Source: an uncultured Alistipes sp. (GTDB lineage Bacteria > Bacteroidota > Bacteroidia > Bacteroidales > Rikenellaceae). Taken from it: a DNA stretch of 47,082 bases. The notes beneath the pieces were generated by a model. The model ran no database searches. It had not been told where the DNA came from and worked only from the letters and a program-made list of their open reading frames with translations. Positions 35,011 through 42,364 of the stretch are shown here, one piece after another. The position numbers and the translations under genes were made by a program. The stretch covers positions 1 to 47,082 of the forward strand of contig CANBCZ010000013.1 in NCBI GenBank assembly GCA_947367255.1. The letters run 5' to 3'. Position 1 is the stretch's first letter. Each line of letters opens with the position of its first letter.

Positions 35011-35775
35011 ATGTTAAACGCCTTAAAAAATATGGTGGATGATCTGACGCCGAAAAACTGCGCAGTGTGCGGTAAAATGGTTGTCGGGCATTGTCGTGTG
35101 GATAAGTGGGGGCAGCTTTTCCACAACGAGTGTGAGTTTATGCCTTGTCTTAATTGTGGCAGAGCAACTTCGCTGAACGATACGCATCTGCCGTACAATC
35201 GCCACGTCTGCTCGCACTGCATAGATAAAGTTGTAAGAAAGGATGCTCATATTCAGTGGGTCTACGATCGTGTGCAGGAGATTTTCGGGCACAATTTTCT
35301 CTCGCTGCCGGGTCGAATACCTGTTGAGATAGTCAGCCCCGATCAGATGCTCAAACTCCATAACAGTAGAGATACGAGCCGTATTCCGTCGGGTTTAACT
35401 CGTTCGGGAGGTGCGGGATTTTTCGGTGCAAAGATGCATCATAAGGTCTATATGCTTGACTATCAGCATAAGGTGGTCTTTGGAGGTGTGTTGGCGCACG
35501 AGCTGCTGCATGTGTGGCAGAATGAGCACCACACGGTGTTGCCGCCGAACTACTGCGAGGGATTTTGTAATTTAGGTACATATCTCTTCTATGGTTATCT
35601 CGATAATGAGTTGTCGAGGGTGCATATGGAGCAGATGATGAACAACCCCGATCCGATATATGGCGATGGATTTCGCGAGGTGAAGCAGATCTTTGAGACC
35701 GAGGGTGGCAAAAACCTCGAGAATACTATCAAGATACTGCAAGAGAGGTCAAAACGAAGAAGATCAATATTTTAA
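35011..35775 (+). CDS. DA1-like protein: LIM-type zinc domain fused to HExxH metallopeptidase
   Basis: 254 residues from ATG 35011. A TTG at 34963 is excluded because it would lie upstream of the promoter -7 box; ATG 35032 is an alternative with a 21-base leader. Residues 17-70 carry eight zinc ligands in LIM order: CAVC, HNEC, CLNC and CSHC. The C-terminal half has the peptidase motif LAHELLHVW (HELLH at 163-167) and a downstream NYCEGFCN with the likely third ligand Glu183, followed by IYGDGFREVKQIFE. This LIM plus HExxH plus EG order is that of plant DA1, a ubiquitin-activated peptidase, and its bacterial homologues. Cytoplasmic. dut follows after three bases. Confidence 0.85.
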   Translation: MLNALKNMVDDLTPKNCAVCGKMVVGHCRVDKWGQLFHNECEFMPCLNCGRATSLNDTHLPYNRHVCSHCIDKVVRKDAHIQWVYDRVQEIFGHNFLSLPGRIPVEIVSPDQMLKLHNSRDTSRIPSGLTRSGGAGFFGAKMHHKVYMLDYQHKVVFGGVLAHELLHVWQNEHHTVLPPNYCEGFCNLGTYLFYGYLDNELSRVHMEQMMNNPDPIYGDGFREVKQIFETEGGKNLENTIKILQERSKRRRSIF

Positions 35776-35778
35776 GAT

Positions 35779-36213
35779 ATGAAAGTAAAGGTAATAAATC
35801 GTTCCGGAATGGAACTTCCACACTACGCAACTCCGCTCTCGGCGGGTATGGATTTGAGAGCAGCAATGGAGCAGAGCATTACACTTGCGCCACTTGAGCG
35901 TGCCCTTGTACCGACAGGACTCTATGTAGAGCTGCCTGAGGGTTACGAGATGCAGATTCGCCCACGCAGTGGTCTTGCTGCAAAGCACGGCATAACCGTA
36001 CTCAATAGCCCGGGTACTATCGATGCCGACTATCGTGGTGAAATTAAGGTGATTCTTGTAAACCTCTCGAACACACCGTTTGAGATTGTTCCAGGCGAGC
36101 GTATTGCGCAAGCAGTGGTGGCACAGCACGCCACAATCGAGTGGGAGGCTGTCGAGCAGCTCGGCTCAACCGAGCGCGGAGCAGGCGGTTTCGGCTCAAC
36201 AGGTAGAGGGTAA
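35779..36213 (+). CDS. dut: dUTP diphosphatase
   Basis: Hydrolyses dUTP to dUMP, keeping uracil out of DNA and feeding thymidylate synthesis. The 144-residue trimeric dUTPase shows all five motifs: AGMDLRA (1), [11 protein letters not shown] (2), [11 protein letters not shown] (3, catalytic Asp), [10 protein letters not shown] (4) and the C-terminal [10 protein letters not shown] (5). Complete. It begins three bases after the DA1-like gene and is followed 18 bases later by the chimeric lipoprotein gene, so the four genes to 38321 may be one transcript. Confidence 0.97.
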   Translation: MKVKVINRSGMELPHYATPLSAGMDLRAAMEQSITLAPLERALVPTGLYVELPEGYEMQIRPRSGLAAKHGITVLNSPGTIDADYRGEIKVILVNLSNTPFEIVPGERIAQAVVAQHATIEWEAVEQLGSTERGAGGFGSTGRG

Positions 36214-36231
36214 ATATTGCGAGAAAAGAAT

Positions 36232-37803
36232 ATGAGAAGATTGTTATTGTTGTTGACAATGGTGGCTCTGCTAACCTCGTGCTCCTACCAGGATTGTCAC
36301 ACTGTGAATATGGCGAATTCTGATAATATCACCGTAGAGGAGGCTATGCTGCACTACAACCAGAACTGCGCAGACAAATATACTCGCTCAAATATTGACG
36401 AGCGTCTGCCGTTTGTGCTTGGCGATGCAGAGTGGCTGTGGGATAGCGCAGAGGGCTCATCATACGATGATAAATCCGCGATAGATATTCCCTTGAGCGG
36501 AGGTTATCAGTATGTAGTCTATCGCAAGCAGGCGGATGGAACATACTATGGTGTACATACCGTATCGCGAGTTGTTGCCGTTCAAAATGATACGACAGGC
36601 AATATTTCGTTCTATATCCGAGTTAGTATTCCAGATAGAGAGGATAATAACATCTCAACTCAATCACTCAACTACGGAGATAGGGCAAACTTTAGCGGTT
36701 TGGAGTATTATATTACCATTGACGGCTGTCCTGCAGCTGTTGTCAAGTTTGAGAACGGCGAACAGACCGACGGAGTTTTCCTCGGCGACGAGTCGATTGA
36801 CAAGGTTACAAGGATTAGAAAACTTGCAGACCTTTTAAGGGGTGTGTGTATCGGCAGAAACTTTGGTAATACGCGCAATGATCCGGAAATGAAATATGGA
36901 CAACCCGGTGAAACCTTTCAAGATCAATGGGGATCATTGTATGTTTATCAAGATATTTTAGGTAATGATGGTATATCGGACGCTGTAACACAGATATTCC
37001 CTGACGATATTGCTTACACAATCCACTTTGGAACATCTGCGGGCGGCGATGGTGCCGGAGGTTCAAGTGGCTCTTCTTTTACAGGACCAACTGCGGGTTC
37101 AAGCACTACTGGATTAGGAAGTGTTAGTACCGGTGGTATGGGTATGGGTACAGGAGGAGGTACTTCTGGGGGAACAACTACTAACAATAATGGGAGTACT
37201 ACCGATGCAAACTCTGATGGCGATACTTCAGGTGCACAAATACAAATCGTAGATACATTCAAAGATTTCGTAGATCCAACTATTTTAATTAATAAGTTAA
37301 CTATTGATAATTTGACTTGGGATGGAACTACTGATATTTCCAAAGAATTATTATCACCAACTGAAGCTAATGCGTTGTTGTTAGAGCGACTATCGCCAAC
37401 TAATCCAATTTGGGAACTCGTTAATTCTTCGACAATTCCTATATACCCAAGTAGTGTGGTCCCTGATCAAATTATTGGCTCATTATCTGCAGATCTTAAA
37501 GGTAAAGCTATCTATTACAACGAGGGTTACTACAATACTTTGACTAACACTGGAAGATTATTATCAATATTTCACGAATATATGCATTTGTATTTGAATA
37601 GTAGAGACCATAATCTGATGATAGATAGTTTAGAGTATCAACAAGGTTTGCGAGATTTATTCCCGGATATGCCTGTTGTGTTTTATGAGGTAGCACAGTA
37701 CATTGGTATGGAAAAATTATTCAAAGATGCTTTTTCGGATTTAGATAGCGATTCATTTCGAAAAATAAATAATTATAAAAAGAAAATTATTTTCATTCAA
37801 TAA
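36232..37803 (+). CDS. Chimeric lipoprotein with Gly/Ser/Thr linker and A+T-rich HExxH C-terminal domain (candidate polymorphic toxin)
   Basis: 523 residues from ATG 36232 (a TTG 15 bases upstream is not needed). MRRLLLLLTMVALLTSC is a lipoprotein signal. Residues 20-266 form an unrecognised exported domain in ordinary base composition (34 of 60 G+C at 36421-36480). Residues 267-335 are a Gly/Ser/Thr linker (GTGGGTSGG and similar). Residues 336-523 are encoded by A+T-rich DNA (10 of 60 G+C at 37741-37800) and contain FHEYMHLY, an HExxH zinc-peptidase motif (His448-His452), with VVFYEVAQ about 32 residues later as a possible third ligand. The modular break in composition and the small exported protein next door fit a toxin with a swapped C-terminus, but no toxin family is recognised. 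Confidence 0.75.
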   Translation: MRRLLLLLTMVALLTSCSYQDCHTVNMANSDNITVEEAMLHYNQNCADKYTRSNIDERLPFVLGDAEWLWDSAEGSSYDDKSAIDIPLSGGYQYVVYRKQADGTYYGVHTVSRVVAVQNDTTGNISFYIRVSIPDREDNNISTQSLNYGDRANFSGLEYYITIDGCPAAVVKFENGEQTDGVFLGDESIDKVTRIRKLADLLRGVCIGRNFGNTRNDPEMKYGQPGETFQDQWGSLYVYQDILGNDGISDAVTQIFPDDIAYTIHFGTSAGGDGAGGSSGSSFTGPTAGSSTTGLGSVSTGGMGMGTGGGTSGGTTTNNNGSTTDANSDGDTSGAQIQIVDTFKDFVDPTILINKLTIDNLTWDGTTDISKELLSPTEANALLLERLSPTNPIWELVNSSTIPIYPSSVVPDQIIGSLSADLKGKAIYYNEGYYNTLTNTGRLLSIFHEYMHLYLNSRDHNLMIDSLEYQQGLRDLFPDMPVVFYEVAQYIGMEKLFKDAFSDLDSDSFRKINNYKKKIIFIQ

Positions 37804-37814
37804 AACACACTTGT

Positions 37815-38321
37815 ATGAAACGACTTGCGCTATTGCTATTTGCAGAATGTATATTAAATTTTTCGTTATTGGCTAATCCTACTTATATTGTAGGTCAGTT
37901 CAATGTGTTTGCGAGTACAGATAAACCTCTTAAAACTGAAGGTATTAACAGATTCGGAGTGAAAGAGGATACATTCTTTTTTACCAATTTAGAGCGTGAC
38001 TATATCATTGAACTAGATCATTTATTGTACGAGAATGGTACCAATAATCCCGTAGTGCTTGATTTGCCGATTGCTGAACTTGAGAATTTGGAGAATATTA
38101 TTAAAGCAGAGGACTTGTTGAAATTTGAAACGGCAGGTAAAGCCTATAGTTGGATGCTTGATATGCTAAAGAATAATGTAAAGATATACATTATCGATAT
38201 CAATGACTATTACAAGTCCGACCCTGCATTGAAAGAGCCTGATAGAATGAAGGTGATTGAGGTGAGAATATCTTATCAGAGTATTCCCGACCATATACTT
38301 AACCCGGTAACATTTGAATAA
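37815..38321 (+). CDS. Small exported protein, candidate immunity partner
   Basis: 168 residues starting MKRLALLLFAECILNFSLLA, a Sec signal peptide, so periplasmic. The mature protein is acidic (ELDHLLYENG, IAELENLENIIKAEDLL) and matches no family I know. It begins 11 bases after the chimeric lipoprotein and shares that gene's A+T-rich composition at the 3' end (about 40% G+C or less), which differs from dut and the FAD gene on either side. Size, position, export to the same compartment and composition are all as expected of an immunity protein; this is inference only. Confidence 0.65.
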   Translation: MKRLALLLFAECILNFSLLANPTYIVGQFNVFASTDKPLKTEGINRFGVKEDTFFFTNLERDYIIELDHLLYENGTNNPVVLDLPIAELENLENIIKAEDLLKFETAGKAYSWMLDMLKNNVKIYIIDINDYYKSDPALKEPDRMKVIEVRISYQSIPDHILNPVTFE

Positions 38322-38355
38322 GACAATAATTACAATATAACTATATCTTTTAACA

Positions 38356-40179
38356 ATGAAACTGAACACTACAAATTCGGTAATGGCCCTTGCGACAACA
38401 TTCGCAGATAAGGGCGATTGGATAGTAGAGCAGCAGTTTGTTCTGCAGATGGGCTCTTCTTATCTTTTAGCTCACGGAATTGGTACTCCGCTGCAAAAGG
38501 ATGCTGTGACAACCGTAACAGTGCCTGCAGATGGGCAGTACAACGTACTCGTTCGCACAAAGAACTGGACAAAACATTGGTCAGACGGACCTACACCGGG
38601 TATCTTCTCGGTGCTTATTGACGGACAGAGCGATGGTATCACATACGGTACCGACTCTGTGAATTGGTATTGGCAGCGTGGTGGCAAGGTTGCTCTTACT
38701 GCGGGTGAGCATACTATTGCTCTGCACGACCTTACAGGTTTTGACGGTCGTTGCGATGCGGTGATTCTCACAACTGAGGATTACACTCCGTCTGAGAGTC
38801 TTGAGGAGTACTTTGAGCTTCGCGAGGCGCTGCTCGGCAAGCCTGTGGTTGAGGATAAGGGTAGCTACGACTTTGTGGTTGTCGGTGGCGGTATCTCGGG
38901 TATCTGCGCGGCACTTGCGGCATCTCGACTTGGTCTTAAGGTGGCGCTTATTCAGGATAGATATGTCCTCGGAGGAAACAACTCGTCAGAGGTACGCGTA
39001 GGTTTGGGCGGTCAGATAAACATCGACCCATATCCGTCACTCGGCTATCTGCTCAATGAGATTGGTCCCGACCGTATCGGTAACGCTCGTGGTGCGCACC
39101 ACTATCAGGATGATAAGAAACTCAAGGTTGTCCTTGCCGAGAAGAATATCTCCCTCTTTATGGGTTACACCGTAATTGAGGTGGAGAAGAATGGCGATGC
39201 TATTGCATCTGTAGTGGCTCAGGAGGCTACTGCGCAGAATCGTATAAAGATTTCGGGTAAGTACTTCTCTGACTGTACGGGCGATGCACACCTCGGTTAT
39301 ATGGCAGGTGCAGAGTGTCGTATGGGTCGTGAGGCACGAGCAGAGTTCGATGAGCGTCTGGCACCGGAGAAGGCTGATGATATGACTATGGGCGTATCTA
39401 TCGAGTGGTACTGCGAGGATTGGAATACCCCTTGCACCTTCCCTGATTCGCTCGACTGGGGTCTGCGACTCGATGAGTATACCGTAGAGCCTGTGCACCG
39501 CGCAAATTGGTATTGGGAGGTTGGTATGATGGATGATCAGGTTGCCGATGCCGAGAAGATTCGTGACTACGGTATGTATGTGGCATACTCTACCTTCTCA
39601 TACTGCAAAAACCGCTACTCAAAGAAGGAGGATTGGACTTGCACTCACCTCACTTGGGTAAGCCACGTGTCGGGTAAGCGTGAGTCACGCCGTATTATGG
39701 GTGACTACATCCTCCGTGAGCAGGACCTTACACGCCCTATTCGTCACGAGGACGAGACCTGTACAACCACTTGGCGTATCGACCAGCACTATCCTATGGA
39801 GAAGAATAGCAAGGACTATCCAAATCAGGAGTGGCTCTCTTATGGCGTGCTGACACCAATCGACTTCTACGCTCTGCCATATCGTTGCTTCTACTCGAAG
39901 GATGTCAAGAATATGTTTATGGCGGGTCGTAATATATCTGTAACCCATATCGCCCTCGGCTCTACCCGCGTTATGCGTACCTGTGGACTTATCGGCGAGG
40001 TAGTGGGTATGGCTGCAGCCGTCTGCGCTCGTCGTGACGCTATGCCACGCGATGTATATACCACCTACTTCGAGGACCTCAAGGAGCTGATGCGTAAGGG
40101 TACCGGTCGCACCGATGTACCGTATACCCAGTTCTATCATCAGGTAGACCGTACCGGTCATCAGGCAGAGGATAGATAA
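38356..40179 (+). CDS. FAD-dependent oxidoreductase with N-terminal golvesin/CBD-like domain
   Basis: 607 residues. Residues 15-140 are a beta-sandwich (ADGQYNVLVRTKNWTKHW, AGEHTIALHD) like the golvesin/xanthan-lyase carbohydrate-binding domain. From 172 an FAD Rossmann motif DFVVVGGGISGICAALAA starts an FAD_oxidored domain, continuing with GGNNSSEVRVGLGGQINI and FSDCTGDAHLGYMAGAE and ending MFMAGRNISVTHIALGSTR. No signal peptide is visible, so it appears cytoplasmic although relatives in sugar-degradation loci are often exported. It probably oxidises a sugar or sugar acid. The last A of its stop codon begins element D. A weak TATCTTTT box lies just before the ATG, too close to be convincing. 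Confidence 0.85.
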   Translation: MKLNTTNSVMALATTFADKGDWIVEQQFVLQMGSSYLLAHGIGTPLQKDAVTTVTVPADGQYNVLVRTKNWTKHWSDGPTPGIFSVLIDGQSDGITYGTDSVNWYWQRGGKVALTAGEHTIALHDLTGFDGRCDAVILTTEDYTPSESLEEYFELREALLGKPVVEDKGSYDFVVVGGGISGICAALAASRLGLKVALIQDRYVLGGNNSSEVRVGLGGQINIDPYPSLGYLLNEIGPDRIGNARGAHHYQDDKKLKVVLAEKNISLFMGYTVIEVEKNGDAIASVVAQEATAQNRIKISGKYFSDCTGDAHLGYMAGAECRMGREARAEFDERLAPEKADDMTMGVSIEWYCEDWNTPCTFPDSLDWGLRLDEYTVEPVHRANWYWEVGMMDDQVADAEKIRDYGMYVAYSTFSYCKNRYSKKEDWTCTHLTWVSHVSGKRESRRIMGDYILREQDLTRPIRHEDETCTTTWRIDQHYPMEKNSKDYPNQEWLSYGVLTPIDFYALPYRCFYSKDVKNMFMAGRNISVTHIALGSTRVMRTCGLIGEVVGMAAAVCARRDAMPRDVYTTYFEDLKELMRKGTGRTDVPYTQFYHQVDRTGHQAEDR

Positions 40180-40304
40180 TTTGTCGTGAAAATGTGTCAT
40201 ATATGGCACATCCCTAAAAGTCCAGCAATGGCTGTACGTTTTGTACTATCCATCGCTGGACTTTTTACGTGATGCACCATCTCTAACACATTTTGACGAC
40301 AAAT
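40179..40304. repeat. Palindromic element D, stop-codon anchored
   Basis: 126 bp. The left arm starts at the last base of the stop codon: ATTTGTCGTGAAAATGTGT; the right arm ends at 40304 and in reverse complement reads ATTTGTCGTCAAAATGTGT. Inner arms ATGGCACATC/GATGCACCAT are shared with element A. The centre has GTCCAGC-a-ATGG and CCAT-c-GCTGGAC around GTAC-gtttt-GTAC, with AAAA before and TTTTT after (terminator, 40217-40266). Confidence 0.85.
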
Positions 40305-40469
40305 GGTTTCTTTTGTGATGTACGCCCACTGCCGCGTTCTGACAACAAATTGGCCGTCACCTTAATTACGCTTCTCACAACAAATGAGTTTAGGGGGTCT
40401 GAGGAATTTAGGAATAAATGCGCACTCTCTGTTCTGCGTAGCCTGCTAACAGCCAATGGCTAATAGTAT
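40305..40469. other. Intergenic stretch following element D
   Basis: No gene seen. It holds GGTTTCTTTTGTGATG (40305-40320) and TTCTGACAACAAATTGG, both with counterparts after element B, then the family tail CCGTCACCTTAATTACGC, and a small palindromic run AGCCAATGGCTAATAG (40451-40466) whose near copy AGCCAATGGCTAACAG lies after element A (about 12131). Confidence 0.6.
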
Positions 40470-40500
40470 TTTGGACTCTTGATTTTTTTTGTTACCTTTG
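40470..40500 (+). promoter_or_regulatory. Bacteroidetes-type promoter for the sodium:solute symporter
   Basis: TTTG (40470-40473), a 19-base spacer, TACCTTTG (40493-40500): an excellent match. The start near 40504 shows that a TTG at 40505 cannot be the initiation codon and supports ATG 40529. Confidence 0.8.
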
Positions 40501-40528
40501 CCTTTTGGAAAACCTAAACCTAAACTAT

Positions 40529-42100
40529 ATGACTATTTTTGATTGGCTCATTGTTGCCCTGTTTTTGGGAACTTTGATGGCGATTGGTTATGCCTTCTCT
40601 CGCCGAAATAAGGATGTTGAAGACTACTTCGTGGCAGGTCGTTCAATGCCGGGTTGGATTGTAGCTATTGCGGCTACAGGTACAACAATCTCGGCAGGTA
40701 CTTTTGTCGGCTCGCCGGAGCTCGGTTTTAACACCGACCTTACCTATGTGCTCAACCTCCTCGGCTCGATTGTCGGCGGTATGGTCGTAGCCGCGCTCAT
40801 TATGCCGAAGCTCTACAAGGCAAATACAATTACAATCTACGGCTTTATTGGCGACCGTTTTGGTGAGAAGTCAAAGCGCGTAAACAGTGCGATGTTCCTC
40901 CTTGGACAGCTCTTTACCTCGGGCTCGCGCCTCTTTATTGCCGCGATTGCTATCTCGGTAATCGTCTTCGGAGGTATCAAGTTTGACTTTATGGTCTACT
41001 CGATTATCATCCTTGGTCTTGTTTCGACCATCTATACAATGATGGGCGGAATCAAGGGTCTGCTCTATATCGATACTTTCCAGACTCTGCTGCTTGTAGG
41101 TACAGGTGTGGTTGCGCTCATTATGGTATTCTGCTCGCTCGATATGTCGGTTGCAGATATCTGGGCAACTATTACCGATGGCGGTCTTACTAAGATTCCG
41201 GGTGCTGATGCAGGTGGTGTTACTGCCGACGGTGCTATAGTAGGATGGCAGGAGGGCAGCAAGGTCAAGATCTTCGACTTCTCTATCAATTGGGCATCTC
41301 CATATACCGTTTTGGGCGGTATGATCGGTGTGGCATTCTTCAAGGTCTGCCAATATACCACCGACCACGAGTTTGTGCAGCGTCAGCTCGCTTGTAACGA
41401 TGTTAAGCAGGCGTCTCGCTCGCTGGTTTGGTCACAGCTTATCTCGTTGCCGATTGTTGTGGTATTCTTGATGATTGGCGTACTGCTCTTCGCTAAGTAC
41501 AAGACCGAGTTCCTTGCCGGTGGCGAGTTGTCGCAGTTCTTTGCTGATGCACGCGACATCTTCCCGCAGTATATCAAGAACCATATCCCTACAGGTGTGC
41601 GTGGATTGATGATTACAGGTCTGCTTGCTGCGGCACTCTCGTCGTTCAACTCGGCTATCAACGCTATGGCGTCGAGCTTCGTTACAGACCTCTATCTGCC
41701 TATTCGTGCCGAACTCGGTAAGGCGGTTAAGGGTGATGCCGATCAGCTCTCATCTTCTCGAAAGATGGTATTTTTGATGGGTATGCTCCTTACAGGTTTT
41801 GCTATCGTTACAGCCGTTATGCAGGAGGCGAGCGGTCTTAACCTTGTAGACTTCGCTACCGGTGTTATGTGCTTCGCATACGCAGGTATGATCGGTGTCT
41901 TCCTTACAGCAATATTTACCGAAAATCGTGGTAACTACTACACTGTTGTCGCAGCAATCGTTGCCGGTGCAGCCATCATCATCCCTCTGATGTTCCAGAA
42001 ACAGCTCTTCGGTACTCAGTATATCGCGTGGACTTGGTGGGCACCTATTGGTGGTATTATCTCTACAGCGATCTGCTTGCTCGGTAAGACTAAGAAGTAG
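40529..42100 (+). CDS. Sodium:solute symporter (SSS family)
   Basis: A 523-residue inner-membrane protein starting MTIFDWLIVALFLGTLMAIG, with about 13 hydrophobic spans. SSS-family landmarks are DVEDYFVAGRSMPGW near the start, AATGTTISAGTFVGSPE and GLLAAALSSFNSAINAMASS, the last carrying the Na2-site serines. The substrate cannot be read; FAD-oxidoreductase and glycosidase-like neighbours make a sugar or sugar acid reasonable. It has its own promoter, and its stop codon is the first triplet of element E. Confidence 0.92.
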   Translation: MTIFDWLIVALFLGTLMAIGYAFSRRNKDVEDYFVAGRSMPGWIVAIAATGTTISAGTFVGSPELGFNTDLTYVLNLLGSIVGGMVVAALIMPKLYKANTITIYGFIGDRFGEKSKRVNSAMFLLGQLFTSGSRLFIAAIAISVIVFGGIKFDFMVYSIIILGLVSTIYTMMGGIKGLLYIDTFQTLLLVGTGVVALIMVFCSLDMSVADIWATITDGGLTKIPGADAGGVTADGAIVGWQEGSKVKIFDFSINWASPYTVLGGMIGVAFFKVCQYTTDHEFVQRQLACNDVKQASRSLVWSQLISLPIVVVFLMIGVLLFAKYKTEFLAGGELSQFFADARDIFPQYIKNHIPTGVRGLMITGLLAAALSSFNSAINAMASSFVTDLYLPIRAELGKAVKGDADQLSSSRKMVFLMGMLLTGFAIVTAVMQEASGLNLVDFATGVMCFAYAGMIGVFLTAIFTENRGNYYTVVAAIVAGAAIIIPLMFQKQLFGTQYIAWTWWAPIGGIISTAICLLGKTKK

Positions 42101-42220
42101 AGCGGTTAAAAAGGCGAATTTCTGCGTTACTCTTGTCCCCGAAATCCTCACATACGCTTTAGTATGCTGCGGTTTCGAGAACTGCGAAAGCCTTGAACTT
42201 CATCCTTTTTAACCACTCTA
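42098..42220. repeat. Palindromic element E, stop-codon anchored (divergent member)
   Basis: 123 bp. The left arm TAGAGCGGTTAAAAAGG starts at the symporter stop codon (42098-42114); the right arm's reverse complement, ending at 42220, is TAGAGTGGTTAAAAAGG. The middle arms are looser (GGCGAATTTCTGCG / CTGCGAAAGCC). The centre is CGAAATCC-tcaCATAC-gcttta-GTATGctg-CGGTTTCG (42140-42177), with the same ACGCTTTAGTA loop as the other copies but CATAC/GTATG in place of GTAC. It has no long T-run, so it may not terminate transcription. Confidence 0.7.
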
Positions 42221-42309
42221 TGGTCAATCATAGAATAAGGAGTGGTGGCAAATTTAATTTTGTCACTCTCTTTTTTTATTATAGGTGTATATTGGAGGCA
42301 AAAAAGTAT

Positions 42310-42317
42310 TACCTTTG
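42310..42317 (+). promoter_or_regulatory. -7 box for the DUF4015 lipoprotein
   Basis: TACCTTTG with an imperfect upstream ATTGG (42291-42295) at 15-18 bases. The leader to the ATG is about 44 bases. Confidence 0.5.
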
Positions 42318-42364
42318 CGGCGGAAAATCTGTTTTCTGTAGAATTTGTAGAATATACATAAAAA

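Noticed and set aside
42221..42309. Inverted CCACTC/GAGTGG after element E considered as another palindromic element
   Set aside because: It reuses the right arm of element E and lacks the TACGYTTTRGTA core; probably a chance secondary pairing.
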